Of a stretch of 22,023 nucleotides of DNA, positions 15,451 to 22,023 are shown one piece after another. Source of the DNA: Burkholderiales bacterium (GTDB taxonomy: Bacteria; Pseudomonadota; Gammaproteobacteria; Burkholderiales; Burkholderiaceae); the NCBI GenBank assembly GCA_903643055.1, contig CAHJWV010000030.1, forward strand, positions 1 through 22,023, given 5' to 3'. A model generated the notes under the pieces. That model was not told where the DNA came from. It saw only the letters and a list, made by a program, of their open reading frames with translations, and did no database searches. The translations under genes and the position numbers were made by a program. Positions within the stretch are counted from its first letter, which is position 1; every line of letters begins with the position of its first letter.

Positions 15451-16017
15451 TCAGTTCTTGAACGGAAACTTGAATGCAGCGAGCAAAGCTTTGCACTCGT
15501 CATCATTCTTCGCCGACGTGGTAATGCTGATATTCAGCCCGCGCAATGCGTCAACCTTGTCGTATTCGATTTCCGGGAAAATGATCTGCTCTTTCACGCC
15601 GATGTTGTAGTTCCCACGGCCATCGAAAGAACGACCCGAGATACCACGAAAATCGCGAACACGTGGCAGCGCAATGGTCACAAAGCGATCCAGAAATTCA
15701 TACATCTGCACGCCGCGCAAGGTCACCATGCAACCGATAGGCACGCCGTCGCGAATCTTGAACCCCGCAATCGCCTTTTTTGACTTGGTCACGACCGGCT
15801 TCTGCCCTGCAATCTTTGTCAGATCACTAACGGCGTGCTCCATAACTTTCTTGTCGGAGACCGCCTCACTCACACCCATATTGAGTGTGATCTTGGTGAT
15901 ACGCGGGACTTGCATCGCCGACGTATAGCCGAACTTCTTGACCAATTCCGGCGAGATGGTCTCGCGGTAGATCTTTTGCAGGCGCGCGCCAGTTTGTTGA
16001 GCTTGCTGTTGAGTCAT
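15451..16017 (-). CDS. rplE: 50S ribosomal protein L5
   Basis: This 188-aa protein is L5, which binds 5S rRNA and forms the central bridge to S13. The start at 16017 ([10 protein letters not shown]) is preceded by AAGG inside the rplX stop region; the longer reading to 16104 runs through rplX and is rejected. The Gln-rich first ten residues are a small extension over the 179-residue E. coli protein. [15 protein letters not shown] and the end [16 protein letters not shown] are typical. Confidence 0.97.
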   Translation of the reverse strand: MTQQQAQQTGARLQKIYRETISPELVKKFGYTSAMQVPRITKITLNMGVSEAVSDKKVMEHAVSDLTKIAGQKPVVTKSKKAIAGFKIRDGVPIGCMVTLRGVQMYEFLDRFVTIALPRVRDFRGISGRSFDGRGNYNIGVKEQIIFPEIEYDKVDALRGLNISITTSAKNDDECKALLAAFKFPFKN

Positions 16018-16021
16018 GATC

Positions 16022-16366
16022 TTATGCCTTGATCTCTTCGCCACTGGACTTAAAGACACGAACGCCGTTGTCCTTGGTTTTACGAGCTTGCTTTTCAGCA
16101 TCACTTAAGAGCTTGATGCCAACGCGATCTGCTTTGCCAGTCGATGGATTGAAGATAGCGATATTTGATTGATGAATCGACAACGACTTTTCAACCACGC
16201 CACCTGTCGTGCCCTTCATTGGGTTCGGCTTGACATGCTTTTTCACGACATTGATGCCTTCGATGACGATGCGATCTTCGTCGACGCGCTGCAGTACCGT
16301 ACCGCGCTTGCCTTTATCGCGACCTGTCAAAACGATGACTTCGTCGCCTTTGCGAATCTTGTTCAT
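16022..16366 (-). CDS. rplX: 50S ribosomal protein L24
   Basis: This 114-aa protein is L24, an assembly initiator near the exit tunnel. The start at 16366 ([10 protein letters not shown]) has AAGGA five bases upstream and matches family N-termini; the reading to 16417 is rejected. The KOW motif [15 protein letters not shown] is at residues 10-24, and [15 protein letters not shown] follows. It is a few residues longer than E. coli L24. Four bp separate it from rplE. Confidence 0.97.
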   Translation of the reverse strand: MNKIRKGDEVIVLTGRDKGKRGTVLQRVDEDRIVIEGINVVKKHVKPNPMKGTTGGVVEKSLSIHQSNIAIFNPSTGKADRVGIKLLSDAEKQARKTKDNGVRVFKSSGEEIKA

Positions 16367-16388
16367 AGCTATCCTTACAGCAAGCAGC

Positions 16389-16757
16389 TCAGAGAACTTC
16401 CGGTGCCAGCGACACAATCTTCATGAAGCGCTCGGTCCGCAGCTCGCGCGTTACCGGGCCAAAGATACGCGTACCAATCGGCTCAAGCTTGGCGTTCAAC
16501 AAAACTGCTGCGTTACCATCAAATTTGACGAGCGACCCATCTTGGCGACGCACACCTTTTGCGGTGCGAACCACAACGGCGCTATAGACCTCGCCTTTTT
16601 TGACACGAGCACGCGGAGCGGCTTCTTTGATGCTGACCTTGATCACATCACCGATACCCGCGTAACGACGCTTCGATCCGCCGAGCACCTTGATGCACAT
16701 AACGGACTTAGCACCAGTGTTGTCCGCGACGTCAAGCCGCGATTGCATTTGAATCAT
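16389..16757 (-). CDS. rplN: 50S ribosomal protein L14
   Basis: This 122-aa protein is L14, which forms intersubunit bridge B8 and binds the silencing factor RsfS. It starts [17 protein letters not shown] and ends [12 protein letters not shown], both standard. GGGGA lies six bases before the ATG. It is the first gene of the spc set and has a ~170-nt leader from the promoter at 16937-16966, with hairpins at 16840-16854 and 16786-16806. Confidence 0.98.
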   Translation of the reverse strand: MIQMQSRLDVADNTGAKSVMCIKVLGGSKRRYAGIGDVIKVSIKEAAPRARVKKGEVYSAVVVRTAKGVRRQDGSLVKFDGNAAVLLNAKLEPIGTRIFGPVTRELRTERFMKIVSLAPEVL

Positions 16758-16785
16758 GTTGTGTCCCCAACTTGTCCCGCATTCA

Positions 16786-16806
16786 CTTTCATGACCATCA
16801 TGAAAG
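16786..16806 (-). other. Perfect hairpin just upstream of rplN
   Basis: CTTTCATGA (16786-16794) and TCATGAAAG (16798-16806) form a perfect 9-bp inverted repeat with a 3-nt loop, 28 nt before the rplN start in the transcript leader. There is no T run. It may shape ribosome access to the first spc gene or be a protein-binding site. Confidence 0.6.
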
Positions 16807-16839
16807 CCGCCGCGGTCAGTCTTGGGCCCGTCAGTTCCA

Positions 16840-16854
16840 CTTCTCGCTGAGAAG
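16840..16854 (-). other. Small perfect hairpin in the spc leader
   Basis: CTTCTC (16840-16845) and GAGAAG (16849-16854) pair perfectly around a 3-nt loop. It lies about 75 nt after the predicted spc transcription start. Function unknown. Confidence 0.45.
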
Positions 16855-16936
16855 CCTCACTGTTTGGGCAGAGAGCCGACCTCGATTACATGCAGCTTGA
16901 ACCGCGTCATGCGACCGGAATTCGGCGAAGCTTTAG

Positions 16937-16966
16937 ATTATGCGTTTCCGCATCAGGCACTGTCAA
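16937..16966 (-). promoter_or_regulatory. Sigma70 promoter of the spc gene set (rplN onward)
   Basis: On the minus strand a consensus -35 TTGACA (16966-16961) is followed after 18 bp by CATAAT (16942-16937), five of six matches to the -10. The stretch before the -35 is AT-rich (TCAAATAATTCAACAAG), like an UP element. Predicted start is near 16930, leaving a leader of about 170 nt before rplN. It lies in the 247-bp gap after the peroxiredoxin gene and is the best promoter in the window. Confidence 0.82.
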
Positions 16967-17004
16967 TCATCTTGTTGAATTATTTGATGAGTCGACAGCG
17001 AAAC

Positions 17005-17532
17005 TTATCGATTGATCTCAGGCTTTGATTTTTTCGCCTGCGCCAACAACGTTACTGCGTCACTGATCTCGAACTTACCAGGCGCCTCAACATTGAGTGC
17101 CTTCACAACGCCATCGACGATCAGCGCCGAATACCGCTGCGAGCGCACGCCCAAACCTTTGGACGTCAGATCAAAAGCCAGCCCTGCTGCTTGCGTGAAT
17201 TGAGCACTGCCGTCAGCCATCATTCGAACCTTTCCCGCAGTCTTCTGCTCACGGCCCCAAGCGCCCATAACGAATGCGTCGTTCACCGAAACGCACCAGA
17301 TTTCGTCAACGCCAGCAGCTTTCAACGCTTCTGCCTGCTGAACATAACCTGGCACATGCTGGGCGGAACAGATCGGCGTGAACGCCCCTGGCAACGCGAA
17401 GATCGCGATCGTCTTAGATACAGTTAGCGTCGCGATATCAAAAGTGTTAGGACCCAATGAACAACCATTGCCTTCGACTTCAATAAATTCTTGTAGGGTG
17501 CCTGCTGGCAGCTTGTCTCCGACTTTCAACAT
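17005..17532 (-). CDS. Type II (Prx5-like) peroxiredoxin inserted between rpsQ and rplN
   Basis: This 175-aa cytoplasmic thiol peroxidase of the Prx5/PrxII (AhpC/TSA-redoxin) group reduces hydrogen and organic peroxides. The peroxidatic Cys55 lies in PGAFTPICS, the catalytic Arg is probably R130 in GVRSQRYS, and Cys80 lies in the family block WCVSVNDAFVMGAW. The C55-C80 spacing of 25 equals that of plant PrxII enzymes, which use glutathione/glutaredoxin or thioredoxin. The isoleucine in TPIC, where threonine is usual, is a mild deviation. ATG 17532 (MLKVGDKLPAG) is chosen because AGGAG lies six bases upstream; in-frame ATGs at 17538 and 17550 overlap or precede that site. It has no ribosomal function known to me, yet sits on the same strand at the S10/spc junction, behind a terminator-like hairpin and before the spc promoter. 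Confidence 0.93.
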   Translation of the reverse strand: MLKVGDKLPAGTLQEFIEVEGNGCSLGPNTFDIATLTVSKTIAIFALPGAFTPICSAQHVPGYVQQAEALKAAGVDEIWCVSVNDAFVMGAWGREQKTAGKVRMMADGSAQFTQAAGLAFDLTSKGLGVRSQRYSALIVDGVVKALNVEAPGKFEISDAVTLLAQAKKSKPEINR

Positions 17533-17559
17533 CACCATCTCCTGTGTCATCGAACAATG

Positions 17560-17597
17560 AAAAACGGCCGGCCGCCGGATGCCCAGCGTGCCGACCG
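17560..17597 (-). terminator. Terminator or attenuator between rpsQ and the peroxiredoxin gene
   Basis: In transcript sense CGGTCGGC (17597-17590) pairs with GCCGGCCG (17572-17565), eight pairs with one U-G, around a 17-nt loop that can pair further (CGC/GCG), and is followed by TTTTT (17564-17560). It lies 48 bp after the rpsQ stop and 28 bp before the peroxiredoxin start. It probably ends or attenuates the S10 transcript. Confidence 0.75.
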
Positions 17598-17606
17598 TTA
17601 TATAAG

Positions 17607-17629
17607 CTGCAGGCATCAAGCTCCTGCAG
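17607..17629 (-). other. Hairpin directly after rpsQ
   Basis: CTGCAGG (17607-17613) and CCTGCAG (17623-17629) form a perfect 7-bp stem with a 9-nt loop, just after the rpsQ stop codon and ahead of the terminator. The AT-rich TATATAAC between the two hairpins resembles a -10 element, but no good -35 is present. Confidence 0.5.
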
Positions 17630-17644
17630 ACTTCAACCTATCAA

Positions 17645-17938
17645 TCAGACCGCGATGGCCTTCTCAACCAACCGCGTCACCACCCAAGATTTGGTCTTGG
17701 AGATCGGACGGCTTTCGGCGATTTCTACAACATCACCCAGCTTGTATTCGCCCTTTTCATCATGAGCGTGGTACTTGCTCGAACGGGCAACGATCTTGCC
17801 GTAAAGCTCATGCTTTGTACGACGCTCAACGAGCACTGTAATGGTCTTCGAGCGCTTATCGCTAACCACTTTTCCGACCAAGGTGCGCGTGTTCTTCAGT
17901 GGAGCCTGTACCACTGCGTCTACGTTTTGAGTCGTCAT
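17645..17938 (-). CDS. rpsQ: 30S ribosomal protein S17
   Basis: This 97-aa protein is S17, an early 16S rRNA binder with an OB-fold. Conserved parts are [20 protein letters not shown] (split: [18 protein letters not shown]) and [20 protein letters not shown]. The first ~15 residues ([15 protein letters not shown]) extend the E. coli form, as in other betaproteobacteria. The start overlaps the rpmC stop by ATGA. It is the last gene of the S10 set before the terminator at 17560-17597. Confidence 0.98.
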   Translation of the reverse strand: MTTQNVDAVVQAPLKNTRTLVGKVVSDKRSKTITVLVERRTKHELYGKIVARSSKYHAHDEKGEYKLGDVVEIAESRPISKTKSWVVTRLVEKAIAV

Positions 17939-18138
17939 TTCGCGGCTCCTTCTTTCTTCTTCTGCGCCAGGATGGTCTTGGCACGAGCAATGTCGCGACG
18001 GGTGTTGCCCAACGTGGTGTGGTTGGTCAACTGCTGAGTCGCCTTTTGCATACGCAAGCCGAAATGGGCCTTGAGCAAATCAGCCACTTCCTTTTCGAGG
18101 CCAGCGACGTCTTTGGCTCGGAGTTCAGATGCTTTCAT
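17935..18138 (-). CDS. rpmC: 50S ribosomal protein L29
   Basis: This 67-aa protein is L29, located at the exit tunnel near L23 and a docking site for SRP and trigger factor. The start at 18138 ([10 protein letters not shown]) has GGAG six bases upstream; a reading to 18183 is rejected. The long helical pair with [16 protein letters not shown] and [11 protein letters not shown] is typical. It overlaps rpsQ by four bases, indicating translational coupling. Confidence 0.97.
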   Translation of the reverse strand: MKASELRAKDVAGLEKEVADLLKAHFGLRMQKATQQLTNHTTLGNTRRDIARAKTILAQKKKEGAAK

Positions 18139-18157
18139 GTCGTTCTCCGGTTGAGCG

Positions 18158-18574
18158 TCAAGCGCCCACCTGGCGCGACACAAAGGTGGTGCTCAGCGGC
18201 AACTTGGCCGAGGCCAACTTGAACGCTTCACGAGCCAGCTCTTCAGGCACGCCGTTGATTTCATAGAGCACCTTGCCTGGCTGAATCTCAGCGACGTAGT
18301 ACTCAGGATTGCCCTTGCCGTTACCCATCCGGACTTCAGCCGGTTTTTGGGAGATCGGCTTGTCCGGGAAGATGCGGATGAAGATCCGACCGCCGCGCTT
18401 AATGTGACGCGAAATCGCGCGGCGAGCCGCTTCGATCTGGCGTGCTGTCAAACGACCACGCTCGGTGGCCTTCAGGCCGAAATCACCGAACGACACGGCA
18501 GCACCACGTGTGGCTACACCGGTATTACGGCCCTTCTGTTCCTTGCGGAATTTTCTGCGTGCAGGTTGCAGCAT
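18158..18574 (-). CDS. rplP: 50S ribosomal protein L16
   Basis: This 138-aa protein is L16, which organises the A-site side of the peptidyl transferase centre. It starts [17 protein letters not shown] and contains [17 protein letters not shown] (around residues 62-78) and [14 protein letters not shown] with the arginine hydroxylated in E. coli. AAAGGAG lies across the rpsC end, two bases of spacer separating the two genes. Confidence 0.98.
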   Translation of the reverse strand: MLQPARRKFRKEQKGRNTGVATRGAAVSFGDFGLKATERGRLTARQIEAARRAISRHIKRGGRIFIRIFPDKPISQKPAEVRMGNGKGNPEYYVAEIQPGKVLYEINGVPEELAREAFKLASAKLPLSTTFVSRQVGA

Positions 18575-18576
18575 TT

Positions 18577-19470
18577 TTATTCTCCTTTGCCGTCGGCAAC
18601 CGGAGCGTCAGCACCCGGAGCCTTGCGAACACGCTTGACGGTCGAGGTCTTGGCGTCACCCCCAGGAGATGCGGGCTTATCGCCACCCTCACCGCCAGGA
18701 GCTGCACCTTGACGCGGGCCGCGATCACCAGCGCCTGGACCACCCGGACGGCCACGGCCGGTCGGTGCTCCAGGACGCGTATTGCGACGCGGGCGACGAT
18801 CATCCTCTTGAACTTCCGGCTTGACGACAGCGACTTCGCCATTCGCCAGACGGTCGCCGCGATAGACCCAGCACTTGACACCGATGATGCCGTACGTGGT
18901 CTTCGCTTCAGAGAAACCGTAGTCGATGTCGGCCTTCAAGGTGTGAAGAGGAACGCGACCTTCGCGATACCACTCGCAGCGTGCGATCTCAATGCCATTC
19001 AGGCGGCCAGAAGACATCAACTTGATGCCTTGTGCGCCCAGACGCATTGCGTTCTGCATCGCGCGCTTCATCGCACGGCGGAACATGATCCGCTTCTCGA
19101 GCTGTTGCGTAATGCTGTCAGCAATCAGCTGTGCATCGATTTCAGGCTTGCGCACTTCTTCGATGTTGACTGCCACTGGTACGCCGAGACGGCGCGTCAG
19201 TTCAGCCTTCAAGTTTTCGATGTCCTCGCCTTTCTTGCCGATCACCACGCCCGGACGAGCCGAGAAAATAGTGATACGCGCGTTCTTGGCAGGGCGCTCG
19301 ATCAGGATGCGCGAAACAGCAGCATTCTTGAGACGAACTTTGAGGTAATCACGAACCTTCAAGTCTTCCGCCAGCATCGTGGCGAAATTCTTGTTCGACG
19401 CATACCACCGCGACGCCCAATTGCGCGTGACTGGCAGGCGGAACCCGGTTGGGTGAATCTTTTGTCCCAT
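18577..19470 (-). CDS. rpsC: 30S ribosomal protein S3 with extended C-terminal tail
   Basis: This 297-aa protein is S3, at the mRNA entry tunnel with helicase activity shared with S4 and S5. The N-terminus [14 protein letters not shown] and the KH domain with GKKG (78-81) are normal. The core ends near residue 221; the last 76 residues form a Pro/Gly/Arg-rich low-complexity tail ([20 protein letters not shown], later [10 protein letters not shown]) finishing in [10 protein letters not shown]. coli S3 has 233 residues, so this is about 64 longer. Betaproteobacterial S3 proteins are often extended, with variable length. AAGGA precedes the ATG. Confidence 0.98.
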   Translation of the reverse strand: MGQKIHPTGFRLPVTRNWASRWYASNKNFATMLAEDLKVRDYLKVRLKNAAVSRILIERPAKNARITIFSARPGVVIGKKGEDIENLKAELTRRLGVPVAVNIEEVRKPEIDAQLIADSITQQLEKRIMFRRAMKRAMQNAMRLGAQGIKLMSSGRLNGIEIARCEWYREGRVPLHTLKADIDYGFSEAKTTYGIIGVKCWVYRGDRLANGEVAVVKPEVQEDDRRPRRNTRPGAPTGRGRPGGPGAGDRGPRQGAAPGGEGGDKPASPGGDAKTSTVKRVRKAPGADAPVADGKGE

Positions 19471-19485
19471 GGTCTTCCTTAGCCT

Positions 19486-19815
19486 TCAGTTGCCGACGGT
19501 GATGTAGATGTGGGCAGTCGGCTTGCTGATGCGATTACCGCGGCCCTTGGCCCGTGCGGAAAAACGCTTCAGCGTGGCACCCTGCTCTACGAAAATCGTC
19601 TTGACGTGCAGCTCGTCAATATCGGCACCGTCGTTGTGCTCGGCATTGGCGATGGCCGATTCGAGCGCCTTCTTGATGATGCCGGCAGCCTTCTTTTGTG
19701 TGAACGTCAGGATGGTGAGCGCCTGGTCCACCTTTTTGCCGCGGACCAAGTCAGCCACCAGCCGACCTTTGTCGGCAGAGAGGCGAACACCGCGAACGAT
19801 TGAACGGGTTTCCAT
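19486..19815 (-). CDS. rplV: 50S ribosomal protein L22
   Basis: This 109-aa protein is L22, whose beta-hairpin lines the exit tunnel. ATG 19815 ([10 protein letters not shown]) is chosen because AAGGA lies five bases upstream; ATG 19821 directly abuts that site. The hairpin region [24 protein letters not shown] (split: [19 protein letters not shown]) is intact, with no sign of the loop changes linked to macrolide resistance. Confidence 0.97.
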   Translation of the reverse strand: METRSIVRGVRLSADKGRLVADLVRGKKVDQALTILTFTQKKAAGIIKKALESAIANAEHNDGADIDELHVKTIFVEQGATLKRFSARAKGRGNRISKPTAHIYITVGN

Positions 19816-19823
19816 CGTCATCC

Positions 19824-20102
19824 TTACTTCTTGTTGGCCTTCTTGTCGGCCGGGTGACCCTTGAACGTACGCGTCAGCGCAAATTCACCGAGTTTATGGC
19901 CGACCATCTGGTCGGTGATGTACACGGGCACGTGCTGCTTACCGTTATGAACGGCAATCGTCACACCGATGAAGTCAGGAAGAATGGTCGAACGGCGCGA
20001 CCAGGTCTTGATGGGCTTCTTGTCCTTGATCGCAACAGCCTTCTCGACCTTGGCCAAGAGGTGATGGTCAACGAATGGACCTTTTTTGAGCGAACGGGTC
20101 AT
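19824..20102 (-). CDS. rpsS: 30S ribosomal protein S19
   Basis: This 92-aa protein is S19 of the 30S head, partner of S13. It starts [15 protein letters not shown] and carries [19 protein letters not shown] and [24 protein letters not shown] precedes the ATG. It lies nine bp after rplB and eight bp before rplV. Confidence 0.98.
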   Translation of the reverse strand: MTRSLKKGPFVDHHLLAKVEKAVAIKDKKPIKTWSRRSTILPDFIGVTIAVHNGKQHVPVYITDQMVGHKLGEFALTRTFKGHPADKKANKK

Positions 20103-20111
20103 GTTGGCTCC

Positions 20112-20936
20112 TTACTTCTTGCGACGCGAAACGATGAACGTCTGCGTGCGCTTGTTGTTGCGAGTGCGGTAGCCCTTGGTCATGGTGTTCCAAGGAGACA
20201 CCGGCACCTGGCCTTCGCCCGTGCGGCCTTCGCCACCACCGTGCGGGTGATCCACCGGGTTCATGGCAACGCCACGAACCGTCGGGCGGATGCCCTTCCA
20301 GCGACGAGCACCGGCCTTGCCGTATTGGCGAAGGTTGTGTTCTTCGTTGGAGACTTCACCGATGGTCGCGCGGCAATCGATGTGAATGCGACGAACTTCA
20401 CCGGAGCGCAAGCGCAGCTGGGCATAGATGCCTTCGCGAGCCAGCAAGGTCACCCCAGCACCGGCGGAGCGAGCAATCTGCGCACCCTTGCCAGGTAGCA
20501 TTTCTACGCAATGAATTGTCGAGCCGACAGGAATATTGCGGATGGGCAGCGTATTGCCTGCCTTGATCGGCGCTTCGGCACCGCTCAAGATCGTTGCACC
20601 GACCTCTAGGCCACGAGGCGCAATGATGTAGCGACGTTCACCATCGGCATAGCACACCAAGGCGATGTGGGCCGTGCGGTTCGGGTCGTACTCAATGCGC
20701 TCGACCTTTGCCGGAATGCCATCTTTGTTGCGGACAAAGTCAACCACGCGGTAGTGATGCTTGTGTCCGCCACCTTTATGGCGAATGGTGATGTGGCCGT
20801 TGTTGTTGCGACCGGAATGCTGAAATTGCGGCTCGACCAGCGACGCCTCAGGACGCCCCTTGTGGAGGTGCGCATGCACGACCTTGACCACGGCCCGACG
20901 GCCGGGCGAGGTTGGTTTGACTTTGATGACGGCCAT
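20112..20936 (-). CDS. rplB: 50S ribosomal protein L2
   Basis: This 274-aa protein is L2, required for subunit association and peptidyl transferase centre structure. It has the OB-fold ([19 protein letters not shown] near 42-60), an SH3-like domain, and the conserved [13 protein letters not shown] loop with His230, equivalent to the functionally important His229 of E. coli. The start overlaps the rplW stop in TAATG, with GGGGAGG upstream inside rplW. Confidence 0.99.
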   Translation of the reverse strand: MAVIKVKPTSPGRRAVVKVVHAHLHKGRPEASLVEPQFQHSGRNNNGHITIRHKGGGHKHHYRVVDFVRNKDGIPAKVERIEYDPNRTAHIALVCYADGERRYIIAPRGLEVGATILSGAEAPIKAGNTLPIRNIPVGSTIHCVEMLPGKGAQIARSAGAGVTLLAREGIYAQLRLRSGEVRRIHIDCRATIGEVSNEEHNLRQYGKAGARRWKGIRPTVRGVAMNPVDHPHGGGEGRTGEGQVPVSPWNTMTKGYRTRNNKRTQTFIVSRRKK

Positions 20937-21250
20937 TACGCGGCCTCCCCGGAGAAGTTGAGCTCTTGGCCCGCCTTCAGCGATACATACGCCTTCTTGA
21001 CGTGATCGCGGCGACCAATGGAACGGCCGAAACGCTTGACCTTGCCTTTTTGGATCACGGTCTGTACCGACTCGACTTCGACCTTGAACAGCAATTCAAC
21101 AGCCGCCTTAATTTCAGGTTTGGTCGCGTCGCGAAGCACCTTGAACAACACTTGATTGTTCTTTTCGGCGACCAGCGTTGCCTTCTCGCTCACGATCGGA
21201 GCCACGAGCACCTGAGCCAAACGACCTTCATCATGCTTGATCGTGCTCAT
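20936..21250 (-). CDS. rplW: 50S ribosomal protein L23
   Basis: This 104-aa protein is L23 at the tunnel exit, the docking site for trigger factor. [13 protein letters not shown] and [20 protein letters not shown] are family blocks. AGGAG precedes the ATG, which overlaps the rplD stop by ATGA. Length is normal. Confidence 0.98.
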   Translation of the reverse strand: MSTIKHDEGRLAQVLVAPIVSEKATLVAEKNNQVLFKVLRDATKPEIKAAVELLFKVEVESVQTVIQKGKVKRFGRSIGRRDHVKKAYVSLKAGQELNFSGEAA

Positions 21251-21867
21251 GCGAACATCTCCTTGAGTTGCTCGATCGCAGCCTTCGTCACGAGCACTTT
21301 CTTGTAGTGCACCAGTGAAAGCGGATCGGCGTGACGCGGCTCAACGACCAGCACATTGACCAGATTGCGGGACGCCAACAGCAAGTTGTCGTCAACTTGA
21401 TCAGCAATCACCAGCACCGAGTCCAGACCCATGGCTTTGAACTTGGCAGCCAGCAATTTCGTCTTTGGGGAGTCGACCGAAATCGACTCAACCACAGCCA
21501 AACGACCTTCGCGAGCCAATTGGGAGAAGATCGCTGCCATACCGGCGCGATACATCTTCTTGTTGACTTTTTGGGTGAAGTTTTCATCAGGGCTGTTCGG
21601 GAAAATCCGACCACCTCCACGCCACAGCGGCGAAGACGTCATACCGGCACGGGCACGCCCCGTACCCTTTTGACGCCAAGGCTTCTTGGTGGAATGCTTG
21701 ACCGTTTCACGGTCCTTTTGTGCCCGGGTACCTTGGCGTGCGTTGGCCTGGAAGGCCACGACGATCTGGTGCACCAATGCTTCGTTGTAGTCGCGACCAA
21801 ACACGGTGTCAGGCGCATCAACCTTGGAAGATGCCTGACCTTGTTCGTTGAGGAGCTCGAGTTGCAT
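21247..21867 (-). CDS. rplD: 50S ribosomal protein L4
   Basis: This 206-aa protein is L4, which lines the exit tunnel and, in gammaproteobacteria, autoregulates the S10 operon. The extended loop (about 60-90) has [15 protein letters not shown] and SSPLWRGGG without evident resistance changes. The start overlaps the rplC stop in TGATG with GGGAG just upstream. The S10 leader it might regulate is outside the window. Confidence 0.98.
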   Translation of the reverse strand: MQLELLNEQGQASSKVDAPDTVFGRDYNEALVHQIVVAFQANARQGTRAQKDRETVKHSTKKPWRQKGTGRARAGMTSSPLWRGGGRIFPNSPDENFTQKVNKKMYRAGMAAIFSQLAREGRLAVVESISVDSPKTKLLAAKFKAMGLDSVLVIADQVDDNLLLASRNLVNVLVVEPRHADPLSLVHYKKVLVTKAAIEQLKEMFA

Positions 21868-22023
21868 CAGTGGGCTCCCTTCTTGACCTTGACCTTGATA
21901 GCAGGGCTTACGACCACATGACCGTTCTTGGCACCCGGCACAGCACCGCGAACCAGCAACAACTGGCGCGCTTCATCGATGCGCACGATGTCAAGGTTTT
22001 GAATGGTCTTGGTCACGTCGCCC
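21867..22023 (-). CDS. rplC: 50S ribosomal protein L3 (C-terminal part, cut by window edge)
   Basis: The last 51 codons of L3 read [19 protein letters not shown] at the window edge and end [14 protein letters not shown]3 organises the 3' end of 23S rRNA. The block [18 protein letters not shown] is the family's C-terminal signature. The stop codon overlaps the rplD start by one base (TGATG). The start and central loop lie outside the window. Confidence 0.95.
   Translation of the reverse strand, partial: GDVTKTIQNLDIVRIDEARQLLLVRGAVPGAKNGHVVVSPAIKVKVKKGAH

Noticed and set aside
16941..16955. ATGCG-GAAA-CGCAT mini-hairpin as a regulatory RNA element
   Set aside because: It lies in the spacer of the spc promoter, upstream of the predicted start, so it would only appear in read-through RNA from the peroxiredoxin gene.
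17878..18574. Four-base and two-base gene junctions in the S10 set as anomalies
   Set aside because: ATGA overlaps and very short spacers are normal translational coupling in ribosomal operons.
18442..19482. 346-aa open frame on the plus strand
   Set aside because: It is antisense to rpsC and rplP, with no family resemblance, and arises from codon bias in those genes.

Overview
The window is a 22 kb contig end from a betaproteobacterium, most likely order Burkholderiales and perhaps near Comamonadaceae. The evidence is the unbroken S10-spc-alpha ribosomal gene order with infA between secY and rpmJ, the typical beta-type protein sequences, and a GC-rich intergenic repeat of a kind I associate with Comamonadaceae. 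The first 29 bases are not genomic. They match the Illumina TruSeq read-2 adapter and fuse an artificial tail onto the truncated first gene.

Region 1 (30-3972) is an accessory transport locus. On the minus strand lie the ATPase, Tat-exported binding protein and truncated inner-membrane permease of a PotABCD-type ABC importer. A hydantoin/allantoin-racemase-like enzyme is divergent on the plus strand, and a perfect 14-bp GTATAC-centred palindrome in the shared promoter region is a candidate GntR/FCD operator. Region 2 (3973-5630) holds a small exported Lys/His-rich protein with a strong terminator, a yybP-ykoY manganese riboswitch ahead of a GDT1/UPF0016 manganese exporter, a bidirectional terminator and an initiator tRNA-fMet. 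Region 3 (5628-7377) is a NodI/NodJ-like ABC exporter pair.

Region 4 (7437-22023) is on the minus strand throughout. It carries the translation and transcription core rplC(partial)-rplD-rplW-rplB-rpsS-rplV-rpsC-rplP-rpmC-rpsQ, then a type II peroxiredoxin, then rplN-rplX-rplE-rpsN-rpsH-rplF-rplR-rpsE-rpmD-rplO-secY-infA-rpmJ-rpsM-rpsK-rpsD-rpoA-rplQ, closed by a strong terminator. rpmJ (37 aa) and the rplC remnant are real genes that are easy to miss because they are short.

The most interesting signals are non-coding structures in the ribosomal cluster. The rpsK-rpsD spacer can form an H-type pseudoknot (10-bp stem whose loop is perfectly complementary over 8 nt to downstream sequence), a candidate S4 autoregulatory site. 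A peroxiredoxin gene sits at the S10/spc junction behind a terminator-like hairpin and ahead of a near-consensus spc promoter. The rpoA-rplQ spacer carries three perfect hairpins in a row. No CRISPR array, insertion sequence, phage gene or rRNA was seen. The longest stretch without a protein gene (4379-4767) is filled by hairpins, a terminator, a promoter and the riboswitch.
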